The notes beneath the pieces are model-generated. The model saw only the letters and a program-made list of their open reading frames with translations, was not told the origin of the DNA and did not search any database. Shown here piece after piece: positions 36,489 to 47,772 of a stretch of 64,000 bases of DNA. Origin of the DNA: Castor canadensis (taxonomy: Eukaryota; Chordata; Mammalia; Rodentia; Castoridae); the NCBI RefSeq assembly GCF_047511655.1, contig NC_133390.1, positions 161,360,583 through 161,424,582 of the forward strand, given 5' to 3'. Both the position numbers and the translations under genes were made by a program. The stretch's first letter is position 1. Every line of letters starts with the position of its first letter.

Positions 36489-36600
36489 CTTGTTTTTGTT
36501 TTTTAGACAGGGTCTCAACGGCAGCCTAGGTTGGCCTGGAATTCATGATCTTCCTGTCCCAGCCTCCAGAGTGCTGGAGGTGTGCACCACATATCCAGCT
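36489..36600 (-). mobile_element. B1-like SINE (antisense)
   Basis: 'tagacagggtctcaacggca', 'cctaggttggcctggaattc' and 'gtgcaccacatatccagc' mark an antisense B1. Confidence 0.75.
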
Positions 36601-39108
36601 ATATACCCATATAAGAGGCACTGCTGCTGAGAAGCACTGTGGATATAGCTGTCAAAACTAAATACAGTCCCTGCCCAGGTGGCTTGGGCAGTCCTGAGGG
36701 AGACACAGTGGCCAGTTGCATAAGGAAAATACTATGACAAAAGGACTGAGTTTTCAACAGGTGACTCAAACCTAGTTAGGGGTGTATAGGGACAGCTCCT
36801 TGGAAGGAAGTGACTCCTGAGCTGAGATCCACAGAGTGATTAGTGATTGGTTAGGTGAAGAGGACAAGAACAGAGTTCCTGGAAGAAAAACAGTGTTGGT
36901 AAAGCCTGTGTTAGGAGGACACAAGGTGTGTTTGAGGCATCAAAAGGAGACCATATTGTTGGTGCACAAAGAGTAAGAGGAGCCCAATGTGAGTGAGGCT
37001 GGAGAGGTTCAAGTGAGCCAGACCCTAAGACTCTTGTATCTGGACAGGTGCACCTGAAGGTGAATCAGCCTAGGTCTATGTGTGTCCTTAGATGCTGACC
37101 AGCCCATGTGGTCAGCTGCCTTTAAGATGGCTTCCAGTGCTCCCCACTCCCTGGTTTTTGTGCCCTTTTATCCTCCCCTCCTCCTGAGTGGGCTCCTCTT
37201 CTCGATGAGTAGGAGGTTGGGTAATGAAAGGACTGTGGCTACTGCTTCAGGTGTCTCCTGTGGCTCTCTCTTGATTACTTGTGCCAGGGGACTCTGCCTG
37301 CAGTGATGTGTGGTAGCCTTGTGCTGAGGCCAGGTGACGGGGCTTGGAAGTAGGTCTTCTGAGGCCTGCCAGCAGCTCTGTGAGTGGATTTGGAACCTGA
37401 CTCTCCTCGTAGGCAAGTCTCCAGATGACTGTTGTCAAGGTCAGTGCTTTAACACCAGCCCTGCAGTCAGAACCACCCGGCTAAGCCGTGTTCAGAGGAC
37501 CAGTTCTTGTTTTCAGTGATACGTTCTGGGTAATTCTTTAAGCAGCCATAGGTAATCAGCAAAGTTTTTCCCCTGCCCAGCAAGCTCTGCTCTCAGGGAA
37601 GGGTTAACTAACCCAGAGCCCTGGCTTCTAGGTGGGCAGCAAGGTTAATGGCTCCAGCTTGAGGGACAGTGGCCAGCAGGTCCTCAGCCCTCCCAGGGTG
37701 CCTGTCAAAGGAGGGGCCCTTATTTGGGGGGCAGCATTCTGGAAACTGACAGATTGATGAGCAGTTTCACCTCCCTGCATCTGTTCATGATGTACTAACT
37801 GAGTAGAGCCAGCAAAGCTGCCTGGTCCATGTCTCCAGCAGAGATCAGGGCTGTGCCTCTGCTCCCCAGCTCCTGGCCCTGGGTCAGCTGTCTTGGAGCT
37901 CAGAAGGGGCAGCTGAGGGGCTACTCACCCTTAACCAGGTCAACAGGTAAAGAACACTTCTGGTGATTTTTCTGTCAATCCTCACAATAACCTAGGTGAA
38001 GCAGGAATATCCCCTCATCCATTGTGCCCATGAGAAAACAAGGCCCAAGGTCCTGCAGCCGGACAGCACAAAGCCATCCGACCCAAAAATCTGTGCATAT
38101 CTGCTCTACTTCCTTGACCCTCCATGGGGAGGATGATGTTTTAGTGGCCTGGGGGGTGGGGGAGGAGGACGCATGTTGTGTCATTTAGAGCCTATGGAAT
38201 GACTCACTTGAAAACAGAGCTACAAAAAACAAACCAAATCAGGTAGCAGAACATTTCAGAATGTGTCCCATGTACTGTGTGACCTGGGAGCTAATGGTGT
38301 TCCCCACCTCATGGGGATTTATGGGAGGAAATTCAAACATGCAAAGACCATAGCACTAAACTAGGCATGTGATAAGTGCTCAGTGTGCCGCTGCTGTTTT
38401 CAAAGAAGGATTTGCTTCGGTCAAAAGGATCTGCAGTGTTGGAAAACATTCCTCTGAGTAGTGGGAGCTTAGGAAGGCTTCCCACAGTGACCTCTCTCAA
38501 GTTTGTGCTTGTGGCAAGGCCCCCAGCCCAACACGCATCTCACTTGGGGAGCAGCGTGCCCTACTCTGCCAGAGCATTTGAACTATGAGCTTGAACTACA
38601 AAGTGAAAGGAGGAGCAACACCACCATGGGTACTCCCTGAGAATAGGGGTTGAGTGGGTAGTGATAAGATTTGGAATTATTGCATCCATTTCCCGGAGCC
38701 ATAAATTCTAGCTCATTTTACCGGCTGTACCAGAAGGTTTAAGCTGACTTTGTGAGAAGCCAAAAGAAATAAGAGAAACTGCCTTCTAGAGCTGACTGCA
38801 AGGCAAGCTGAGGTCCCACGAGGGGCGGACCAACCTCTCATTCTGTGTCCAAATTCTTTCTTGAAACCTGGAGGCAGCCCATCCTGTCTCGACTTGACCC
38901 CTTCCAGTCACAGGTTGCTCATCACATGTGGGTTAGGCTGCTCCCCCCAGGTGCCTCTTTGAATGTTCCCAAGAGCTTCTGCCCGCCACAGCAGTTTCAT
39001 CCAATAACTCAGGAAGTCTTTGAGTACCAGCCCTGTGTCAGGCCTCTCAGGAGGATGAAAGGACTCAGCATTGAGCAAGATGAAGTATGTACTTTCAAAG
39101 AGGTTAGG
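36601..39108. other. Intergenic DNA without recognisable elements
   Basis: Nothing recognised by eye over about 2.5 kb. Short open frames on both strands look like chance. Confidence 0.45.
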
Positions 39109-39331
39109 TATAGCTGGGAGGGGTGGTACATGCCTATAATCCCAGCTACATGGGAGGCAGAGGTAGGAGAATCACTGTCTGAGGCCAGCCCAGGCAGAAG
39201 TTTGAGACTCTATCTGAAAACAGATTAAAGCAAAAAGGGTTGGTGGGGGGGAGTGGCTCAAGAAAGCTTGCTTAGCAAGTGCAAGGCCCTGAGTGCAAAC
39301 CCTAGTACCTCCAAAAAAAAAAAAAAAAAAA
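39109..39331 (+). mobile_element. Composite B1 + ID-like SINE
   Basis: B1 ('gtggtacatgcctataatcc') plus an ID-like monomer ('gtggctcaagaaagcttgct', 'gagtgcaaaccctagtacc') and a 19-nt A-run. 'ttaggt' occurs just before and just after and may be a target duplication. Confidence 0.85.
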
Positions 39332-39370
39332 GATTAGGTGCAATGAGGGGGAAGACACATATTTTACAAC

Positions 39371-39668
39371 TATAGATGGTCCCCAACCTATGATGGCTCA
39401 ACTCACAACTTTATCATGCTGCAAAAGTCGGGCACATTCAGTAGAAACTACTTCAGTTTTGAAATTTGATGTTTTCTGGACTAGCAATGTGTGGTACATT
39501 CTCTCTTGAGAAGCTGGGCAGTGGCAGTGAGCTCCCAGTCGGCCATGAATCATGAGGGGAGGGCCAACACTGGTCAACTTGATGGGAGGTTAGGCACATT
39601 CAGGCATCTTTTCTCACATTTTCTACTTACAATGTTTGACCTGTAACCCCATCATAAGCCAAGGATCA
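39371..39668. mobile_element. Non-autonomous DNA transposon, Tigger-like
   Basis: The left end 'gatggtccccaacctatgat' and the right end (reverse complement starting 'gatgatccttggcttatgat') form imperfect terminal inverted repeats. Internal 'cattcagtagaaactacttc' and 'ggcagtgagctcccagtcgg' match a common mammalian TcMar-Tigger-type MITE as I remember it. It is about 300 nt, near full length for such an element, and has no transposase. Confidence 0.6.
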
Positions 39669-39937
39669 TCCATGTATTGGGTAATGCCAGGTGATAATAA
39701 GTGCTTTGACAAATTAGAATCGGGTTATGTGGGTAGCAGGGACAGGGAGGCCTTTCTGAGACTTCCACTGCAGGCATGGATGACAAGAAGAATCTGGCTG
39801 TGACAGCTCATGTTTTCCAAAGATGGCTGCAACAATACCTCCTGTCCCACGTGCCCTTCTGTACTGTGACTTGCCACTCCCACATCAAGAGCTGGAGTCC
39901 ATCTCTCCACTCTTTGGTTTTGGGTGAGATCTGTGAT

Positions 39938-40027
39938 GTCTCCCATCCAAATACTAACCAGGTTCAACTCTGCTTAGCTTCTGAGATGGATGAGATGGGG
40001 TGTGTTCAGGGTGATATGGCCACAGAC
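39938..40027 (-). pseudogene. 5S rRNA pseudogene (3'-truncated)
   Basis: The minus strand reads GTCTGTGGCCATATCACCCT, then 'gaacacacccc', 'cagaagctaagcagagt' and 'ctggttagtatttggatggg' followed by 'agac'. This is 5S rRNA nucleotides 1 to about 91, with about 80-85% identity by eye against the mammalian sequence. The internal promoter elements (A box, intermediate element, start of C box) are recognisable but mutated. The last ~30 nt are missing, so it cannot be a working 5S gene. No poly(A) tail is seen. An 11-bp direct repeat 'ctgtgatgtct' lies at both edges (39931-39941 and 40034-40044). Confidence 0.88.
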
Positions 40028-40050
40028 AGGGACCTGTGATGTCTGTGGCC
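40018..40050. repeat. Perfect 10-bp inverted repeat at the 5S pseudogene 5' end
   Basis: 'ggccacagac' (40018-40027) and 'gtctgtggcc' (40041-40050) are exact reverse complements with a 13-nt spacer. One arm is the 5' end of the 5S copy; the other lies just outside it. Confidence 0.95.
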
Positions 40051-40913
40051 AATGGAATATGATAGGATATTAACTGCTCAGGCAGCTTTTGCTTTGAACT
40101 TTTAGAACTCTGTTTCTTAGACAACTCTCTCTCTTGGAACCCAGCTGTCATGCTGTGAGAAACCAAAGCCACGTGAGTGTCCATGGACAGGTATTCCAGC
40201 CATGGCTGTCAGCAAGTGTCAACCTCCAGCCAGGTAAGTGAGTCATCTCAAGCATCCAGCAGTGCAATGGAGCCTTCAGAGGGCATAGCTGTCCTCCACC
40301 TGACTGCAACTGCATGAAAACCAACTGGCTGAGCCCAATCAGCCCTTGGAGCCATGATAATTGCTATTCTAAGCCACTAACTTATCCAGTAAGAAATAGT
40401 TGGAGCACCAGCATCCCAGACAGAGAGAACAACTTTGTGTAAAGGCCCGAAGAGGGTAAGAGCTTTGGATATTTGAAAAACCAAAATGGTCAAATTTGGC
40501 TAGAGTATAGTGGAGGAGTGAGAGTGACAGAGGGACATGTGTGTGGCAGAGCACAGGGAGCAATGGCATGGTTCAGGCAAGAACTGCATGATTTGTTCCC
40601 CTTTGGCTTTGAGAATAGAGCAGGTTGTAGGTGGCAGAAGGATAGCAAGGACACTGAGAGCTGCTGCACTTGTGGAGGTGCAAGATTCTGGTGACTCCAT
40701 GCAGGAATTTCACAGTGGGGTGACAAAAATCTCAGACCTAGCGTGTGTGTGTGGGAGAAACATCAAGAGGACTTGACAGATTGGACACAGATAAGGAAGG
40801 ATGAGGATAATTTGTAGGCTTTTGCCTTGAGCAACTGAATGAATGGTGGCACCAATTACTTAAACAGGGGAGCTCTAAGAATGAAAAGATCTAATGTCAA
40901 AAAAAAAAAATTA

Positions 40914-41042
40914 GGAGCTGGGTGTGGTCGTACATACTGCAATACCAGCACTCAGGAGGCTGAGGCAGGAGGATCTCGAGTTCAAGGCCAGCTTGGGGTA
41001 CACAGGGAGACCCTGTCACAAAAAAAAGGAAGAAAGAAAAAG
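40914..41042 (+). mobile_element. B1-like SINE monomer
   Basis: 'gagctgggtgtggtcgtaca', 'aggctgaggcaggaggatct' and an A-rich tail mark a B1 element. Confidence 0.85.
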
Positions 41043-41439
41043 AAAATGAAGGATTCTCTTTGACCCATGTTCAATCCGAGAGTCTCAGGAACCTCCCGCT
41101 CAGGATGGGAGGAACAGTTGACACACAAAGCTAGTGGTCAGCACGGAGTTCTGCGGGGGGAGGGGGTCTTCACAGTGTGGATGGTATTTGAGGTACACGT
41201 GAGGTGAGTTTACCAAGGCTGTGTGGCAATAAAGAAGAGAAGCAGTCTGAGACACTGTGTCATTTAGGGGTCAGGAAGATGAGGAAGAGCCAGAGAAGGA
41301 CCAGAAGAATGCAGAGCTCTGGAAACCAAGGAGGAAAATACTTCAAGAGAGAATGAGGTTAGTAAGTCCAGTGCTGCTGCTCAGTGTAGCAGGACAAAGG
41401 TGCAAGTGGTCACTGGAGCTGGCAAGTTGGAGACCAATT

Positions 41440-41628
41440 GAGATTGAACTCATGGCCTCCCACTTGCTAGTCAGGCACTCTGAACCACACCCCCAGTCCT
41501 TTTGCTTTTGTTTGTTTTTGTTTTTTGGTAGGGTCTTGTGTTTTTGTTCAGGTTGGTCTCAGACGGATCATTGTATCTCCACCTCCCGAGTAGCTGGCAC
41601 CACAGGCATGTACCACCACACCTGGTCC
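41440..41628 (-). mobile_element. Composite B1 + ID-like SINE (antisense)
   Basis: An antisense ID-like piece ('gattgaactcatggcctccc', 'gaaccacacccccagtcc'), a T/G-rich linker, then antisense B1 ('cctcccgagtagctggcacc'). Confidence 0.8.
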
Positions 41629-42657
41629 TTTCTTCTCTAGTGGATGTATGTCCTCCCTAGAAGGAGTATACAATAAAAAAAAATTGACATTATGTGTTTT
41701 ATCTCTTATGGGTGAAAGGCTGGACCACATGCCTTGGTTTAGCTAGCAGAACATGGATAAAGCTGTATGTGTGCTACCTGAACAGAAATTAGAACCATGC
41801 ATATAATCTACCCTGGCTCTTCCTTCTGCTCACCACACCGGCATGTCTTACTAAGGGGCATCTGGAGTAATATCCTGGTTCCCAGAATAAAGGGGCCTGG
41901 TAGACGCATATTCAATACAGAGAGGAGCCAAACATTTTATCTGGTGTCCTCTGAGTTACAAATGCAGTGATCACATGTACATCTACATTCTGCAAACCTG
42001 AACAGCAGCATTTGCCATCACTGGACAGGAGATGCAGCAACCTGCAATGCACATTAGAAAGAAAACCTTTTCTATTTTCAAAGCACCAAGAATTTGAGGC
42101 TGATTGTTACCACAGCCTCACTTAGCTTAAGCTGACTGACTTTCATCTCTATCCCTCACTAATACATTGTTCTGTTTGCCTGTTAAGGAGCTCTCTCTAC
42201 ATGAGACAGTCATCACTATATTCTCTCCTGTCTTGTTTCCTTTGCACAATGTTGCTTTTAGGATTATTCATGGTGCATGTGACTGCAAAGTTCATCCATG
42301 TTCATTGTTGCATAGTATCCCATTGCAAAAAATGTATTTCAGATCTCTGTTCCATTCTGCTGTTGAGCTGGAATGATTTGGGGCTATGCTTATTAAGCCC
42401 CCTGGGCACGTTTATTAAGTCTCTATGGCACAGGAGTAGAATTGCTGGACCATGCCAAATGTGTACCCTTAATTTTTGGAGATAATGTCAAGTGGTCCTA
42501 AACTGTACCATTTTATACTCCTGCCAACAAATTATGAGAGTTCCTAGCGCTCCATAACCTTAGTAACATCTGGACAGCAGTCTTTAAACCTTTAGCCATT
42601 GGTGGGAGAATGTAGTGTTTTCTGCTGGGTATTTGTTGTCATGACTCATTAAAACTG

Positions 42658-42750
42658 AAGGAGCTGGTGGAGTGGCTCAGTGGTAGAGCACCTGCCTGGC
42701 AAGCATGAGGCCCTGAGTTCAAACCCCAGTCCCAACAAACAAACAAAAAA
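42658..42750 (+). mobile_element. ID-like SINE monomer inside L1
   Basis: 'gtggctcagtggtagagcac' and 'gagttcaaaccccagtccc' are close to a consensus tRNA-like monomer, with a (CAAA)n tail. Confidence 0.88.
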
Positions 42751-43714
42751 CACTTTAATGGACATTTTTCTGTTAATAAGATTGAGTATTTTCATAAGAA
42801 CATGGATTTTCTCCCTTTGTGACTTGCCTGTTTGAGGCCTACCCCACCTCATTTTTCAATGAATTGTCTATTTTTTTCTTACTTTGTTTTTTAAAGGTGC
42901 TCTTTATGTAACTGGAAGAATCCTTTATCAGTTACATCAATAAATACCAATATCCTCTCCCACTCCATGACATTTTCACATTCTATGTATGATCTTTCAG
43001 TAACAGAAGGTTTTAGTTTTAAAGAATATATGGATGTTTTTCTTTATGATAAATGCTCTCTGTGTCTTGTTTTAAAATCCTTTGCTTACCTTGGATCATG
43101 AAGATTTTCTCCTATGTCATGTCCTAAGAACACTCAAGTTTGATCCACGGTCTACCTGCAGCTGGTTTCTAAAGTTGGTGTGAGGTGGCTCCCGTTTTAC
43201 ATTTTTTTCGAGTGGACACTCAGTTACCCCAACACTGTGTTTTTATGACACCATTCTTTTCCACTGGTTTGCAGTGCCACCTTGGTCATAAATCCTATGT
43301 TGTCAACACGGGGTTTGTTCTGACTTTTCTACTAAGTCTGATGCAGGTGGAGCGAGTTTTCCTAGCTCATTCTCCAAGAGGATTGTGACTGTTCGTAGCC
43401 TCCACATTTCCATGTAACTTTTGAAGTCATCTGGTCAATTCCACAAAACCTCCTTGGGAGAGGGATTTAATGGGGTCTATGGATCAGTTTGGGAAGAACT
43501 GATAACTTTACAATATGAAGTCTAATAGTGCATTAACTTGGTATATTTCCTTTCTCGTGTAGTTTGCTTTAATGTTTCTCAGTGAAGTGCTATAATCTGA
43601 GTATCTTTAAATTTTAAATTTTTATTATTGTTTTATAGAAATGCATTTTTAAAAATATGTTTTACTTGAATTTAAATGTTTGCTAAATTGGAAACCCCTC
43701 CTTGGTTTTGTCTT

Positions 43715-43928
43715 TCCCTTCCCCTCTGCTTGAGATGGAATCCTGGGCCTCACACATGGTAGGCAAGTGTTCTACCACTGAACCCTTGGGTTTTTGAGTT
43801 GGGGGGTCTCACTGTGTAGCTCTGACTGGCCTTGCATTTGCTGTGTATCCTGGTCTGGCCTCAAACTTTTAATCCTCCTGCCTCTGCCTGAATGCTGGGA
43901 CTATAGGCATGTACCACGTTTCCTGGCT
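43715..43928 (-). mobile_element. Composite B1 + ID SINE (antisense) inside L1
   Basis: A decayed antisense ID part ('ggtaggcaagtgttctacca') is followed by antisense B1 with an internal duplication-like segment, ending 'gggactataggcatgtacca'. Confidence 0.75.
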
Positions 43929-44401
43929 TAGAAATACATTTTAAATATATTCATTTTGTATCCAATAAAAATGTTGTATTTTCTTGTTAACTATGGGTTA
44001 GCTATGGGTTGTTTTGGGTTGTATCTAACAACATTGTATCACCTTAGAAAGATGACTATTTTGTTTCTTCCATAAATCTTCCATCTCATTTCTTTTTCTT
44101 GCCTTACTGTCCTGGGTAGGACTTCCAGTAAAATGTTAGATTGGTGGAGTAGACTTGTTTCTGGTTTCAAAGGTAAAAGCTTTCAATATTTTACCTTTTC
44201 AGTTGAAAACAATATTTTCAATTATGCTAATTGCAGATATAATCTTTATATCAAGTTCACGAAAATCTGTTCTGTTCTTAATTTCCTACATTACTTTTTA
44301 GTTTTTAAATTATGAATGAATACTATACTTTTATCAAACAGTTTTCTGCATCTATTGACATGATCAAATAGTTTTTGTACTTTAATCAGCTTAGGTGCTG
44401 A

Positions 44402-44623
44402 ATTTTTTTCTTTTTTTAGCACTGGAGTTTGAACTCAGGGTCTCGTGCTCACTAGGCAGGCGCTCTTACCACTTGAGCCACTCCACCAGCCCTTTTTTGT
44501 GATGGGGTTTTTTCCAAGGTAGGGTCTCGTGAACTGTTGGCCTTTGCTGGCTTGGAACTGCAATCTTCCTGATCTCTGCTTCCTGAGAAGCAAGGATTAC
44601 AGGTGTGAGCCACCAGTATCTAG
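44402..44623 (-). mobile_element. Composite B1 + ID-like SINE (antisense) inside L1
   Basis: 'gagtttgaactcagggtctc', 'cacttgagccactccaccag' and then antisense B1 ending 'gtgagccaccagtatc'. Both monomers are nearly complete. Confidence 0.88.
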
Positions 44624-44749
44624 TTTACATTGACTTTCTAATGTTAAAGCAATCTTGTATTCTTAGGATTAGCCAGTTGTGGTTGTGGTATTTTTTTTTT
44701 TTAATTTATATTGGTGGATTTTTTTTAGCTCCTTTTGGTTATTGTTATT

Positions 44750-44888
44750 GTTGTTTTTTGCCTTGTTTTATTTTTTGTTTTTTTGAGACAGAGTCTCACT
44801 ATGTAGTTTGGGATGGCCTGGAATTCATGATCCTGTTTCTGCCTCCCCAGTGCTGTGGAACCACAGGCACATACAACCATGCCCAGTA
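44750..44888 (-). mobile_element. B1-like SINE (antisense) inside L1
   Basis: A T/G-rich tail, 'gagacagagtctcactatgt' and 'cctggaattcatgatcctgt'. Confidence 0.8.
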
Positions 44889-45476
44889 ACTTGGCCATAT
44901 TTCCATTAGGATTTTAACTTACATCCATGAGTAAGACTGGCCTGCACTTCCCGTTCTTGCAGTGTCCCTGTCCTGTGTGGTATGAAGTATGTTGACCTCA
45001 TGAGGATGACTTGAGATTATTCACTCTTTTCTGTCTTCTGTAAGATATTTTTCAAAGACCAAAATTATTTTTATTTTGAATATCAGCTAGAACTTGCCAG
45101 TGAAGCCATCTGGGGTTCGAGTTTTGGGGAAAGGATTGAACAACTGACTCAATTTCATTAGTTGTGAGAGGATTGTCTAGGCTTCTATTTTGTCTTAAAT
45201 AAGAATCTGTACCTTACTTTTCTAGTATATTGTACATTTCATTTATATGTCCAAATTTATTGAATCAAAGTTGTTTAGGGTCTCCTCTTTTTTCTCCAGT
45301 TGGCAGCCTCTATAGTTGTCCTGTAGGACTTGGTCAGTTTTACTGATCTTTTTTTTTTTTACTGATCTTTTTAAAGAATGAACTTTTTACCTTCTTGGAT
45401 TATCTCTTTTCTAGTCTATATTCCTATCATATTAATTATTGTTCTTACTTTTATTATTTTCTTCCTACTAATTTTT

Positions 45477-45703
45477 ATTTATTTATTTTTTTTGGTGGTA
45501 CTGGGGTTTGAACTCAGGGCCTCATGCTTGCTAGGCAGGTGCTCTACCACTTGAGCCACTCTGCCAGCTCTTCTTTGTGTTTTTGTTTTTTGAGATAGGG
45601 TCTCTTGAACTATTTGCCTGGGGGCAGATTTGATCCTCGAGCCTCCTGACCTCTGCCTCCTGAGTAGCTGAGATCACAGGCATGAGTCACTAGTGCCTGG
45701 CTT
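45477..45703 (-). mobile_element. Composite B1 + ID-like SINE (antisense) inside L1
   Basis: 'ggtttgaactcagggcctca', 'ctctaccacttgagccactc' and antisense B1 ending 'gtcactagtgcctggc'. Confidence 0.88.
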
Positions 45704-45840
45704 TTTCTACTTTTAGTGTATTTGTTTGATGTTGTTTTCCATCTTCTTGGATATATATTTTTTTATCATTTTTCAGCTTCTTTGATGTATGCATTAAAGG
45801 CTATAAATTTTCCTCTCAGTGCTGAATTACTTACATCTAC

Positions 45841-45930
45841 GGTTTTTTTCTTGGTGGTACTCAGGTTTGAATTTGGGGCCTCAGTTGGCTAGGCCGGTGC
45901 TCTACCATTAGAGCCGCCCCTCCAGCTCCA
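45841..45930 (-). mobile_element. ID-like SINE (antisense) with short target duplication
   Basis: 'aggtttgaatttggggcctc' and 'gctctaccattagagccgcc'. 'catctac' is found at both edges and looks like a 7-bp target duplication. Confidence 0.8.
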
Positions 45931-46046
45931 TCTACAAATTTTGACACGAACTTTCTTTGTTACCGATTGATTACAAATATTTTCTAGCTTAATTTTCCAG
46001 TTCGTCTTTAACTTTTTATTAGTATGGTATTGGTATAAATATTAGT

Positions 46047-46121
46047 GTTGGTGACCCTGGGATTTGAACCTCACAGTTGCTAGGCAGGCACTCTACCACA
46101 TGGGCCACTCCACCAGCCCTG
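46047..46121 (-). mobile_element. ID-like SINE (antisense)
   Basis: 'gggatttgaacctcacagtt' and 'ggccactccaccagccc'. It has no obvious T-run, so its tail is probably lost. Confidence 0.75.
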
Positions 46122-47422
46122 TTGTTCTTAGTTTCCTAATTATTATAGATTTATACCTGAGTCATAAAGTATACTCTTCCCCATCTAGATTGCTAATTCT
46201 CTACTTCTCCTTCTCATCCTCCTTTCAAAAACTTTACCTGGTCAGTCATGATGGAAACTAAAGTCATCTTCATCATCTAATCACTCAGTATTTATTTAAA
46301 AGAAACTGCTAAGTGCCAGGCTGCTCTATAAAGGATGAAATGATGAACCAGGTCTGGAATGATCCACTGAAAACCTGTTTGGGGTTTGGGGAGCGGTGAT
46401 GTGAGAAAAAGACATTAGAAGGAATTCCACAGAGCTTTGTGGGCTGCCTGCTGTGTGTCACAAGTCCCAGGGCCAGCCTCTGAGTACCAGTGGTAGCAAG
46501 ATCCAGTCTTATCGGGAAACGTCTGTAGGATAGAAGCGGAGATAAGAAAGATGCTCAGATAATTATGGGGACTATAACAAATGCCAGGGACATGACAGGT
46601 ACCTTTTGAGTCACCCCTGAGTCAGTGATGTGAATTGCCATGGGAGTTTGGCAGAGAGAAAGTTACTTCTCGATGGAGTTTATCAAGGAAATCTTTTAAG
46701 ATCATTTGAGCTGGGCCCTAGGAATCAGTTATTTTTGGTCATTTGGCGAAATAGAAGGTAGGGCAACTCAGGTAGAGGAACAGCATGAATAAGGGCACGG
46801 AGTAGCATTTTATTTTAAAATGCTTTACTGAGATACACTTCACACACCACGAAGTTCCCCCATTTAAGGTGTGAAATCCAGTGGTTTTAAGTATACTTAG
46901 ACTTATGCAGCCATCAGCATAATTTAATTTAAGAACAGTTTCATCATCCCCAAAAGAAAGTACTCCCTATCCTCCCCGTTCCTCCTCCCCCTGAAACTAC
47001 ATTCTACTTTCTTATTTGTCTATTCTGGGTATTTCCCATAAATAGGTCTTTTATGACTGGCTTCTTTTGTGTATGATAATGTTTTCAAGTTTTATCCACA
47101 TTGTAGCATACATCAGCACTTTGTTACTTTCCATTCCTGTAAGAATAAACCATATTTTATTTATCCATTCATCAGTTGACGGACATTTGGTTGTTCCCAC
47201 TTTTTGGCTTCTGTAAATAATGGTGCTGTGAATACTCACACGTTCTCTAATTCTCCTGGGAGAGGAATCAGTGGGGCAAATGGTAGTTCAGTGTTTGACC
47301 TTTGGAAAAACTACCAAGGTGTTCTCCAAAGCAGCTGCAACATTTAATGCTCAGAGGCAGTGTGAGAAGGTTCCAGTTTACCAACATCCTGTTTATTCAT
47401 AGCTTTGATTTTCATTCGAGGT

Positions 47423-47459
47423 GTTCCCGTGGCACAATTGGTCAGCTCCCGGTACTTCT
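47423..47459 (+). pseudogene. 5' half of a tRNA-Ile(UAU)-like sequence inserted in L1
   Basis: The 37-nt segment contains 'gtggcacaattggtcagc' and 'cggtacttct'. From memory this lines up with the 5' half of mammalian tRNA-Ile(UAU): acceptor strand, D stem-loop and anticodon stem, stopping near the anticodon. About 30 of 37 positions agree by eye. The flanking sequence is ordinary antisense L1, in which this piece is an insertion, with similar 'tttcatt' / 'ttctcatt' on both sides. There is no 3' half or B box, so it is not a gene. tRNA-Arg fits less well. Confidence 0.5.
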
Positions 47460-47678
47460 GTGGTTCTCATTTCTCAGTGGTTAATGGTATGTCCTGTTCA
47501 CGTTAGCCATTTGTACAACTTTTTTGGAGAAATGTTTATTCACATCCCTCCCCCACATTTTTATTGGGCTATTTACCTTCTTTTTGTTGAATTATAAGTC
47601 TTTTATATATTCTAGATACCAGACTCTTACAGATGTGTGATTTATGTTTTTCCCATCCTGTGATTTGTCTTTTAATTG

Positions 47679-47772
47679 TGTGTGTGTGTGTGTGTGTAGG
47701 TGGGGATTGAACTCAGGACCTTGGCCTTGCTAGGCAAGTGCTTTACAACTTGAGCCATGCCTCTGGCCCTGT
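47679..47772 (-). mobile_element. ID-like SINE (antisense) with (TG)n tail inside L1
   Basis: A (TG)11-type run is followed by 'gggattgaactcaggacctt' and 'caacttgagccatgcctctg'. The tail has turned into a TG microsatellite. Confidence 0.82.

Larger units (their letters stand above)
42130..46040 (-). mobile_element. Long old L1, antisense, interrupted by at least six SINEs
   Basis: Antisense L1 landmarks run in order: 'ttcatccatgttcattgttg', 'agaattgctggaccatgcca', 'ggtgtgaggtggctcccgtt', 'gtagtttgctttaatgtttc', and near the right end 'atgcattaaaggctataaat', which corresponds to an N-terminal-side ORF2 region. It spans much more of the L1 than the other copies. No open ORF2 remains. SINEs are nested at 42658, 43715, 44402, 44750, 45477 and 45841. 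It could be two adjacent L1 copies. Confidence 0.7.
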
